Assembly: GCA_001657325.1 (NCBI GenBank)
Contig: LWRO01000002.1
Coordinates: 34,268-98,267 of the forward strand
From: Geitlerinema sp. BBD 1991-9
GTDB taxonomy: Bacteria; Cyanobacteriota; Cyanobacteriia; Cyanobacteriales; Geitlerinemataceae
Direction of reading: 5' to 3'
DNA length: 64,000 bases
Within the stretch, counting starts at the first letter, position 1; each line of letters begins with the position of its first letter. The position numbers were made by a program, and so were the translations under genes. Positions 56,622-64,000 of this stretch are shown piece by piece. The notes beneath the pieces were generated by a model. That model saw nothing but the letters and a program-made list of their open reading frames with translations. It made no database searches and had not been told where the DNA came from.

Positions 56622-57650
56622 ATGGACTTAACTACGACTTACCTCGGATTACAACTGAAATCCCCCTTAGTTCCGTCAGCCGCCGCACCCCTGACGGAAG
56701 ACATCGACAACATCAAACGCATGGAAGACGCAGGCGCAGCGGCGGTCGTGTTGCACTCGCTGTTTGAAGAGCAATTGCTGCGGGAAAAATTCGAGTTGCA
56801 CCATCACCTGCAATACGGAACCGACAGTTTCGCCGAAGCCCTGACGTACTTTCCCGAACCCGACCAATATCACGTGGGACCGGAGTTATACCTCGAACAC
56901 ATCCGCCAAGCGAAAGCCAGCGTCGATATTCCCATCATTGCCAGTTTGAACGGGTTTTCCTCGGGTGGTTGGGTCGAATACGCCCAACTGATGCAGGAAG
57001 CCGGGGCGGATGCGATCGAACTCAATATTTATTACGTTCCCACAGACATGGACATGACTGGGGAACAGGTCGAACGCAACTATATTGACACCCTGCGCGA
57101 TGTCGAGGCTGAAGTATCGATCCCCGTGGCGATGAAACTCAGCCCGTTTTTCAGCAACTTCGCGAACATGGCGAAACGCCTCGACGATGCCGGGGCGAAC
57201 GGGTTGGTTTTGTTCAACCGCTTCTATCAACCGGACATCGACCTCGATAATTTGGAAGTGTATCCCCACGTGTTGCTGAGTACGCCCCACGAAACGCGGC
57301 TTCCCATGCGCTGGATTGCTTTGCTGTACGGTCAAATCAATGCAGACTTGGCAGCTACCAGCGGCATTCAACGGGGAACCGACGTGATTAAAATGATGAT
57401 GGCGGGGGCGAAAATCACGCAAATTTGCTCGGTGTTATTGCGCCACGGCATTGAGTACATCCGCACGATCGAGCGCGAAGTACAGCATTGGATGGACGAA
57501 CATGAGTACGAGTCGATACAGCAGATGCAGGGCAGCATGAGCCAGTTGCACTGTCCTGATAAATCTGCTTACGAACGGGCGCAGTACATGAAGGCGATTA
57601 CGTCTCACGAATTGGATTTCGACCCCGAACATTTGCTATCTCAATCTTAA
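56622..57650 (+). CDS. Dihydroorotate dehydrogenase-like flavoprotein
   Basis: About 342 residues from the ATG at 56622; the frame opens further up at 56511 without a sensible N-terminus. The FMN-binding TIM-barrel fold is recognisable (LGLQLKSPLVPSAAAPL at the start, KLSPFFSNFANMAKRLDDAGANGLVLFNR in the middle). The catalytic loop that in true PyrD reads N-x-S-C-P-N is ELNIYYVPTD near residue 132-141, so the active-site Asn/Cys or Ser arrangement is lost. It follows nifJ by 177 bases; this nifJ-linked placement is recurrent in cyanobacteria to my recollection. The reaction is unknown. Confidence 0.85.
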   Translation: MDLTTTYLGLQLKSPLVPSAAAPLTEDIDNIKRMEDAGAAAVVLHSLFEEQLLREKFELHHHLQYGTDSFAEALTYFPEPDQYHVGPELYLEHIRQAKASVDIPIIASLNGFSSGGWVEYAQLMQEAGADAIELNIYYVPTDMDMTGEQVERNYIDTLRDVEAEVSIPVAMKLSPFFSNFANMAKRLDDAGANGLVLFNRFYQPDIDLDNLEVYPHVLLSTPHETRLPMRWIALLYGQINADLAATSGIQRGTDVIKMMMAGAKITQICSVLLRHGIEYIRTIEREVQHWMDEHEYESIQQMQGSMSQLHCPDKSAYERAQYMKAITSHELDFDPEHLLSQS

Positions 57651-57710
57651 GTTTTCCAGTTGAGTGTTTCCACCTGCTGGACGTTTGACGTCTGTCCTCT
57701 CGAACGATGT

Positions 57711-57742
57711 GCCTACACGGTTTTCAGTGTAGGCTTTTTTTT
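57711..57742 (+). terminator. Intrinsic terminator after the DHOD-like gene
   Basis: GCCTACAC (57711-57718) pairs with GTGTAGGC (57727-57734) and is followed by eight T. Confidence 0.96.
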
Positions 57743-57831
57743 CGATCGATATAATCTCGATTGTTTGAGTTTGAGGGTTCTCGAGTTTGATTTTAGACCA
57801 TTTTTAAAAATTCATGCTATGGATGTCTGTA

Positions 57832-57852
57832 GGGGCGAACGGTGTTCGCCCC
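57832..57852. repeat. GGGGCGAAC...GTTCGCCCC inverted repeat
   Basis: A 9-bp perfect stem with a 3-base loop, the same motif type as at 7264-7291. Confidence 0.75.
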
Positions 57853-57986
57853 AGTTCAGCCGAAGATCTCTAGCAGGATTATCGAGAAATGGTATTAGAT
57901 CGATACTTTATCTCTGGTGATTTTAAGCTTAGATCGAGGTTCAGTACGAGATAGGGTTGGCCGTCGAGCAAAAATTGATAAAATCC

Positions 57987-58979
57987 ATGTATAGTATCGC
58001 TTTTTTTCTAAACCATCAAACAATCTCCCGAGAAAGCATTGTGCTTTCTTTGGTAAATCTATTTTCTGAGGTTTGGCTTTGTGGAATACAGGACAGAAAA
58101 AAGATTAATTCTCAGAAAGACTTATCTGAAGCTTCAGCATATTTTGATTCTAAGTGCTGGTATATTCACGGACAAATCTTAGAAGATACATTATCGTATT
58201 TTCCGAAAATTTTTATCAAAAAAGATGTTTTCTTTAAATCTTCTCTTGAAGAAGTTGAAATTGAATTTCAAAATATCTCAAGTCAATACACGTGGATATT
58301 TTTTTCTTGGGGTTATCCGATACCTCCTTTTTCTTCTTTTGGTTTTTTGTCTAAGAATCGATCGTTTCACAACCAATTTATCGATCTTTTCTCAGGTTTG
58401 TACGATCGTAAATATATAATATCGACTTACGAGCGCATTTCTAGTATAACCGATTCTATTCGATCGATAATCCTAGGAGATTATGCCGAGCAAGCACATC
58501 CAATCTGGGAATTATTTGATTGCAAAAACAATACTTTATTGGCGATTACCGAGCTTTGGTTGGATAAAGATTACTCAATTTATACTTGGTGGAATCCCTC
58601 AGGAATTACATGGATTAAACCTTTGAAATTGACGATAGAATACCCCAGTTTTTTGCAAGTTTATCGCATTTCTAATAAAAGTTCACTCGTGTCAATGTGT
58701 ATGTTGGAGACTCAGCAACCCAACACCTTGATTTTTGTTCCTGAAACTGCCAACCTTAAAGAATTAGAAAAATTTTTGAGCAAAACTGAAGATCGTAAGC
58801 ACTATTCTGACTTGATATATCTTCAGGATATTCTAAGAGCTACTCAATGGTTTTATGGGGTTGGTCGAGATTTATCCGATCTGGGTATTTCTTTACTAGC
58901 CGCTCGAGATCCGAAGCGACTTCAAAGGTTTGATAGTCTTCACGACAATCCCGACTATCGCTTGATTTCATGCTTTTAA
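57987..58979 (+). CDS. Unknown AT-rich orphan-like protein, about 330 aa
   Basis: I do not recognise this protein. From the ATG at 57987 (the frame opens at a TTG at 57957) it begins MYSIAFFLNHQTISRES. It is rich in Ile, Phe, Ser and Tyr; hydrophobic clusters such as YTWIFFSWGYPIPPFSS do not form clear transmembrane helices. Codon use and base composition (clearly AT-rich) differ from all flanking genes, and the upstream terminator and downstream MITE isolate it. These are signs of horizontal acquisition. No catalytic motif is visible. Confidence 0.65.
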   Translation: MYSIAFFLNHQTISRESIVLSLVNLFSEVWLCGIQDRKKINSQKDLSEASAYFDSKCWYIHGQILEDTLSYFPKIFIKKDVFFKSSLEEVEIEFQNISSQYTWIFFSWGYPIPPFSSFGFLSKNRSFHNQFIDLFSGLYDRKYIISTYERISSITDSIRSIILGDYAEQAHPIWELFDCKNNTLLAITELWLDKDYSIYTWWNPSGITWIKPLKLTIEYPSFLQVYRISNKSSLVSMCMLETQQPNTLIFVPETANLKELEKFLSKTEDRKHYSDLIYLQDILRATQWFYGVGRDLSDLGISLLAARDPKRLQRFDSLHDNPDYRLISCF

Positions 58980-59035
58980 AACGCCGACGGGATTGCGGGA
59001 GACGGTGACGGACGATCTCAGTCCAAAGTTGCGTA

Positions 59036-59100
59036 GGGTGTGTTCGCGGGCCACCGAATTCGGTGGAAGTCCAGTTTGTGAAATTCCCGCGAACGCACCC
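59036..59100. repeat. MITE-like element with 15-bp TIRs and an inner palindrome
   Basis: GGGTGTGTTCGCGGG (59036-59050) and CCCGCGAACGCACCC (59086-59100) are inverted with one mismatch. Between them CCACCGAATTCGGTGG (59051-59066) is a perfect 16-bp palindrome. A related inner element lies at 42574-42650. Confidence 0.75.
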
Positions 59101-59190
59101 ACCCAATCACAACATCAAGTCTCCTGACTTCTGTACTGGCGCTCTAGCTCCCTCGAACTCACATTTGTCCAAAGTTCAGTTCTTTCGGTT

Positions 59191-59514
59191 TCACGATCGT
59201 TCAGCGTCGCTAGACTCTCGGACGATCGATGTCGAACAAGCCCGAAGCTCTTCAGGAATTGCAATGGCTTCGTCGAACTCGAGTGTCGTTTCGTAAAATC
59301 CTAGATAGCCACTTTCGGCAAACGAAAGCAACATCCGACACAAAGCAATCCAAACCGATCGATCGAATTCCCAATCTTTCCCTCTCAGCGCTCGATCGGC
59401 AATCGATCGTAGCGCCCAGAAATAAGTGTTTCGAGTGACCGCGCCCGATTTTTTATAGGTGGGAACGTCGTCTCGATGAATGTAGAGGATCTCCTCTCGA
59501 ACAGTTACGCGCAT
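59191..59514 (-). CDS. Small unknown protein, 107 aa
   Basis: The reading looks like a true globular protein (RVTVREEILYIHRDDVPTY; WALRSIADRALRGKDWEF; LLSFAESGYLGFYETTLEFDEAI), helical with balanced charge. The frame stays open upstream to about 59640 without ATG, GTG or TTG, so the ATG at 59514 is the only usable start. It is divergent from crr7. No family is recognised, and the ribosome-binding site is weak, so it could be a small or decayed gene. Confidence 0.5.
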   Translation of the reverse strand: MRVTVREEILYIHRDDVPTYKKSGAVTRNTYFWALRSIADRALRGKDWEFDRSVWIALCRMLLSFAESGYLGFYETTLEFDEAIAIPEELRACSTSIVRESSDAERS

Positions 59515-59656
59515 TGGAGTTGTATGGGCTTGAATGATGGTGAGATGGGCGAGGTCAATTCCTCGATCGTATCCTGCCCCCCTCCACGAACAGCAATTGA
59601 TGGATGCGACCTTAAATTTCGCTACCTTAATGAAGGACGAATTTTAGGAGTCGGCG

Positions 59657-59917
59657 ATGGGCGCTGCGTCAATGTATTCAGAGGATCACTACGTCGTTCT
59701 CGAAACCAACCAGCCCGAACAAATTCTGACGGCGGAAGAGTTGTTCGAGAAACTCAAAGCGATTTTGGCACAGCGATCGATCGAGGGACTACCTCGCGAT
59801 CTCCAGAACATTCCCGATCTCGACGATCGCGTTCGCCATCTCATCGACACGGCTTGCGATCTCGATATGAATCCCGGTGAATTCCTGCAATGGTATGCGA
59901 TTCGACTCGAAAAGTAA
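59657..59917 (+). CDS. Chlororespiratory reduction protein 7 (CRR7)
   Basis: An 86-residue protein matching the CRR7 family, a small soluble factor needed for assembly or stability of the photosynthetic NDH-1 complex. Typical parts are MYSEDHYVVLETNQPEQ at the start, TAEELFEKLKAIL in the middle and the terminal GEFLQWYAIRLEK. The ATG at 59657 has AGGAG seven bases upstream; an alternative ATG at 59672 would remove five residues. It is monocistronic as far as can be seen. Confidence 0.87.
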   Translation: MGAASMYSEDHYVVLETNQPEQILTAEELFEKLKAILAQRSIEGLPRDLQNIPDLDDRVRHLIDTACDLDMNPGEFLQWYAIRLEK

Positions 59918-59971
59918 TCGAACGCGATCGTAATTCGGACGGGACGTTTCTAGGAGAGCGAGCGGCCCGCG

Positions 59972-60532
59972 TTACGACTGGGGTTCAGAAATTAACGCGA
60001 CATCGATAAAATCTTCGTCGGGTTGCTGGACTTCGACGCGAACGCCGGGCCCGAAAAACGTCGTCATGTCGTCACACTTCGATTGCCACGTTTCTAGGGA
60101 AATACGGGGAGAATCGAACTCTAAAATCAACGCATACGCCCCGCCGACATTTTCTTCACGGATTCCGTCGAGTACGGGGCGTTCCGTGTCGTTCGGACTG
60201 AGTCGCAGGTGTTCTAGAGCTTCGAGGAGATGGGCGCGTTGGGCGTAGCGATAGCGCGTTACATCGTTGCGAATTTGGTTCTGTGTCGGCGTGGCTTGCT
60301 GTTCCCGGAGTTGGAGAACGTCGGGGGGCGTTTCTTGGGTGACGGGGGTAGGTTTGAGTTCGGCGGATTTAAGAGCTAAGCCAATTAAGAGAATGGGAAT
60401 GCCGTAAAAAAATCCCGCCAGGTTGAGCGTGGCGTTTCCAGAGAAGTACGCACCAAAGCCGATGACGGTAATCGCGGCACCGGCAACGAGGGCAATGGCA
60501 CCGAGGGAGGTTTGACGGAGAAAAGATGGCAT
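59972..60532 (-). CDS. DUF2854 membrane protein
   Basis: About 186 residues from the ATG at 60532; the longer frame to 60712 adds sequence unlike the family. It starts MPSFLRQTSLGAIALVAGAA, followed by two transmembrane helices (about 10-28 and 36-55) and a soluble C-terminal domain with YAQRAHLLEALEHLRLSP and an acidic end. This matches DUF2854 proteins of cyanobacteria and plastids, whose function is unknown. The upstream region overlaps the start of the small divergent gene at 60697. Confidence 0.85.
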   Translation of the reverse strand: MPSFLRQTSLGAIALVAGAAITVIGFGAYFSGNATLNLAGFFYGIPILLIGLALKSAELKPTPVTQETPPDVLQLREQQATPTQNQIRNDVTRYRYAQRAHLLEALEHLRLSPNDTERPVLDGIREENVGGAYALILEFDSPRISLETWQSKCDDMTTFFGPGVRVEVQQPDEDFIDVALISEPQS

Positions 60533-60696
60533 GATGTCGGAAAAACTTGGAGTGAACTTCGATCGAGTGCTGCGCTTGCGATTGTCGCTGAAAAGGTCGC
60601 TGTCTTTCAACTGATGTTGCACTGGGATGGGGAACTCGATCGAAACGGAACTGCTAGAATAACGCCGAACACCCATTGCGAAAGGCACGATTGAGG

Positions 60697-60882
60697 ATGG
60701 ATACGACTGCAATCCGCGCGCAAATCGATCTCATCGAAAGCAAGCGAGACGTTCTGATCGAATTGCTCGAACGTCCGGATCTCGGAACGCTACGCATCGA
60801 CGTCAATCAGGCGTTGGAGGAGATGGACGAGTTGGTTGAAGAGTTCAAGCGCACGTTTCCCGATTCGGAGTCGGATGGTTGA
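60697..60882 (+). CDS. Small coiled-coil-like unknown protein, 61 aa
   Basis: The short product (MDTTAIRAQIDLIESKRDVL and onward) is charged and predicted mostly helical, with heptad-like leucines. The ATG at 60697 follows a TTGAGG. Small conserved cyanobacterial proteins of this kind occur, but I cannot name the family. It is divergent from the DUF2854 gene across about 164 bases. Confidence 0.55.
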   Translation: MDTTAIRAQIDLIESKRDVLIELLERPDLGTLRIDVNQALEEMDELVEEFKRTFPDSESDG

Positions 60883-61210
60883 CGATGGGGGGATGAGGGG
60901 ATGAGGTGATGAAGAAACACTGAAAACTGTTTTTACACTTCATACTTTACGTCATACTTTACGCTTGACTGTCAAGGCGGGGAATTTTTGAAATTTTCCG
61001 CCTCGTGCGTTTTGGGAGCTTTTACGTTGGTCGAGGCGGCAGGAGATCGATCGAGAAGCCAGTTGTCCGATCGTCCCTCAATGCTGACGAAATTTTGTAG
61101 CGTGAGTGTCGATCGAGGAGTGACAGTTGAAAGAGCGTCGAGATCGATCGACGCTTGGCGAGAAAGATGCCGTTTACTGAAGATGTCAACGATTCAGGGT
61201 ACAGAACGCC

Positions 61211-61381
61211 ATGGAAACTCTCACGTGTCCCTTCCTAACCACACTTCACAAACCCAACACCAAAATCCGGAACGTCGAATCAAAACTCGCTGCCTTACAC
61301 GTCGCCAATCGTATTCCAACCGAGCATTGTCCGCCTCACCAGTCTGGCTCGATCGACGAATTCGGTTTAGTGCTGTTGTAG
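61211..61381 (+). CDS. Possible very small ORF, 56 aa
   Basis: Starts METLTCPFLTTLHKPNTKIR and ends FGLVLL. The composition is mixed and plausible but no ribosome-binding site or family is seen. It may be chance or a remnant. Confidence 0.25.
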   Translation: METLTCPFLTTLHKPNTKIRNVESKLAALHVANRIPTEHCPPHQSGSIDEFGLVLL

Positions 61382-61481
61382 TCCATCTCAACGCGAAATG
61401 TTAAAGAACGTTCCAAATTTCGGGAACGCTGAGATTGAGTCCTGTTGTTTAATATAATGCCTCTAGTGGAGCTTGAATGCC

Positions 61482-61649
61482 ATGTCTGCGCGAAAAGTCT
61501 TTCCCGTCACTCCCCAAAATAACAGTCAGGCCGTTGAGTTGGGATATTTCATTAACGAACTCTTTTGGAACTTGTTGTTTCACCCTCAGTGGGAACGGGT
61601 TTGTAAAGCTCGATCGAAACGAATGTTCTACTCGTCTTCCGAACGCTAA
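61482..61649 (+). CDS. Possible very small ORF, 55 aa
   Basis: Starts MSARKVFPVTPQNNSQAVEL and contains GYFINELFWNLLFHPQW, a protein-like aromatic stretch. No ribosome-binding site is evident and the opposite strand also has a 71-residue frame. It may be chance or a remnant. Confidence 0.28.
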   Translation: MSARKVFPVTPQNNSQAVELGYFINELFWNLLFHPQWERVCKARSKRMFYSSSER

Positions 61650-62096
61650 TTCGAGGGGCGACACTCGATCGAAGTGCCTTTATCAATGCACGTTTTAGCA
61701 AAAAAGTCAACCCTCTGCTGTCTCACGATCGATCCCTAAATCCTTCAATTTTGCCGTCACTTGCTTTCAGCCTCCAACGTTCGCAGCGCAACGGTAATCG
61801 GCTGTTCTTTCGGCAAAGATAACGAACCATTCACGGGTTAGCCAGCACAACCCCAATCGATCGAATTCTCGATTAGGATTGAAAAATCTCTAGACATCTC
61901 TAGAAAACGGCCAGACTCACCAATTCAGCTCGATAGTCCGGTATTTCTACCCGCCTCACCACAACTTTGACGGGTTTGTAAATATCCACCTTACTTTTTT
62001 CCTCTCAAAATCGTTCTGATTCTCTCCAGCCACTGTCCTCTCTGGCTGGTGCTTTGCTTGTCAAATTATTTTCAAGTTATTTAGGGTACGATCTTA

Positions 62097-62131
62097 GAAA
62101 ATCGGGTGATTTCATCGTGAAATCACCCGAT
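62097..62131 (-). terminator. Intrinsic terminator after chlN
   Basis: A perfect 14-bp stem (62101-62114 with 62118-62131, 3-base loop), followed on the minus strand by TTTT. It lies 25 bases past the chlN stop. Confidence 0.9.
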
Positions 62132-62155
62132 CGTTGAAAGTACCTCAAAGAACCA

Positions 62156-63568
<1,413 letters not shown>

Positions 63569-63592
63569 TCAAACGTGGTGGTGTCAAAATCG

Positions 63593-64000
63593 TTATTCGA
63601 GATCTGACAACAAGTTGGAAATTTCTGGATCTTCCTCGTCGTCGTCCATCAACGCACCAAAAGCGTCTTCGTCTAACTCGTCGTCCTCGTCGTCGCCACC
63701 GAGATCCCCGAACCCTGTGTCGTCGCCTTCACCAAAGGCTGACAAATCCATGTCTTCGTCTTCGGACGCTTCGTCTTCGCCAAAGGCTCCTAAGTCCATG
63801 TCCTCGTCTTCAGAAGCTTCGTCTTCGCCAAAGGCTCCTAAGTCCATGTCCTCGTCTTCCGAGGTTTCCTCCGCCAAAGGCTGACAAGTCCATGTCTTCA
63901 TCTTCGGACGCTTCGTCTTCGCCAAAGGCTCCTAAGTCCATGTCCTCGTCTTCCGAGGTTTCCTCATCGCCGCCAAAGGCTCCTAAGTCCATGTCCTCGT
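63593..64000 (-). CDS. Acidic repeat protein upstream of chlN, frame broken (5' end outside window)
   Basis: The region encodes 16-residue repeats of the type SEDEDMDLGAFGEDEA; the gene continues beyond the right edge. The reading from the edge (LGAFGGDEETSEDED onward) runs to about 63865, where the normal GGCGGCGATGAGGAA context is reduced by five bases to GGCGGAGGAA. After this the same repeat carries on in another frame to a stop at 63593, ending EDPEISNLLSDLE. Acidic proteins of this kind (DUF5331-type, from memory) lie between chlL and chlN in some cyanobacteria. The break may be a genuine frameshift or an assembly error in the repeat array. Confidence 0.6.
63739..64000. repeat. 48-bp tandem repeat encoding acidic 16-mers
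   Basis: Successive near-identical units TCCATGTC(C/T)TC(G/A)TCTTC(G/C)GA... run from about 63739 to the edge. One junction (about 63866-63875) lacks five bases present in the other copies. Confidence 0.85.

Larger units (their letters stand above)
57651..57986. other. 336-bp gap with terminator and GGGGCGAAC palindrome
   Basis: Contains the terminator at 57711-57742 and a small inverted repeat at 57832-57852. No gene is seen. Confidence 0.6.
60883..62155. other. 1.27-kb gap without a confident gene
   Basis: The stretch has no long coherent frame. Two very short plus-strand ORFs are protein-like (61211-61381 and 61482-61649, listed separately). A 138-residue frame at 60988-61404 reads as low-quality sequence. 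The chlN terminator lies at its right end. The unusual size of this gap, next to chlN, may hide degenerated genes or an RNA gene. Confidence 0.6.

Noticed and set aside
44660..57650. Hydrogenase structural genes (hup or hox) in the hyp island
   Set aside because: None of the frames shows the large-subunit CxxC motifs or the diaphorase signatures, so they must be elsewhere.
60988..61404. 138-residue plus-strand frame in the 1.27-kb gap
   Set aside because: Arg/Ser-rich and incoherent; a different frame at 61211-61381 looks better, and even that is weak.
61449..61664. 71-residue minus-strand frame in the same gap
   Set aside because: Partly protein-like, but overlaps an opposite-strand candidate and has a stop directly upstream; not enough to call either.

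Overview
The window is cyanobacterial chromosome, probably from a filamentous, Oscillatoriales/Geitlerinema-like organism; the phylum is clear, the genus is a guess. Support comes from light-independent protochlorophyllide reductase (chlN), a CAAD-domain protein, the NDH-1 assembly factor CRR7, several cyanobacteria-restricted families (DUF1830, DUF4079, DUF2854), giant Ser/Thr-kinase/histidine-kinase hybrids, and a very high density of CGATCG words (HIP1-like). No rRNA, tRNA, CRISPR array, prophage or intact insertion sequence was seen.

Layout. 1-5.8 kb: a GH38 alpha-mannosidase running off the left edge, divergent from a repeat-bearing unknown protein and a PLP-dependent Orn/Lys/Arg decarboxylase-type enzyme, then a YbjN-like protein. 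5.8-7.35 kb: a decayed stretch with MITE-like repeats, one small gene and gene remnants. 7.35-19.05 kb: mostly housekeeping (gltX, alr, PfkB/adenosine kinase, rplY, purA, mutL, argF) mixed with a CAAD protein and small unknowns, plus a MITE with an intact target duplication at 17.05 kb. 19.4-31.1 kb: two tandem paralogous signalling giants of about 1,900 residues each (Ser/Thr kinase, AAA ATPase, helical repeats, GAF, histidine kinase). 31-38.5 kb: small cyanobacterial membrane proteins, a B12-type radical SAM enzyme, a pentapeptide-repeat protein, a membrane alpha/beta hydrolase and an MFS transporter. 38.5-42.3 kb: a Rieske oxygenase followed by a tightly coupled alpha-oxoamine-synthase-like/GNAT pair, the most interesting biosynthetic candidate. 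42.7-44.5 kb: fmt and a SIMPL protein.

44.6-57.7 kb is an anaerobic/hydrogen-metabolism island: hypD diverges from hypA-hypB, and hypF and hypC follow after two small membrane proteins and an SGNH hydrolase. Next come pyruvate:ferredoxin oxidoreductase (nifJ) and a dihydroorotate-dehydrogenase-like flavoprotein. The Hyp proteins build the NiFe(CN)2CO centre of NiFe hydrogenase and PFOR would supply reduced ferredoxin in fermentation; hydrogenase structural genes are not in the window. 57.9-62 kb holds small unknowns, crr7 and a long gene-poor stretch. The right end carries chlN and an acidic repeat protein whose frame is broken inside the repeats.

Small dispersed repeats recur in the gaps: at least two TIR-bearing MITE types, GTAGGGG/CGCCCCTAC palindromes, GGGTG-TGTT/AACGCACC elements, and heptanucleotide tandem repeats upstream of both giant kinases.
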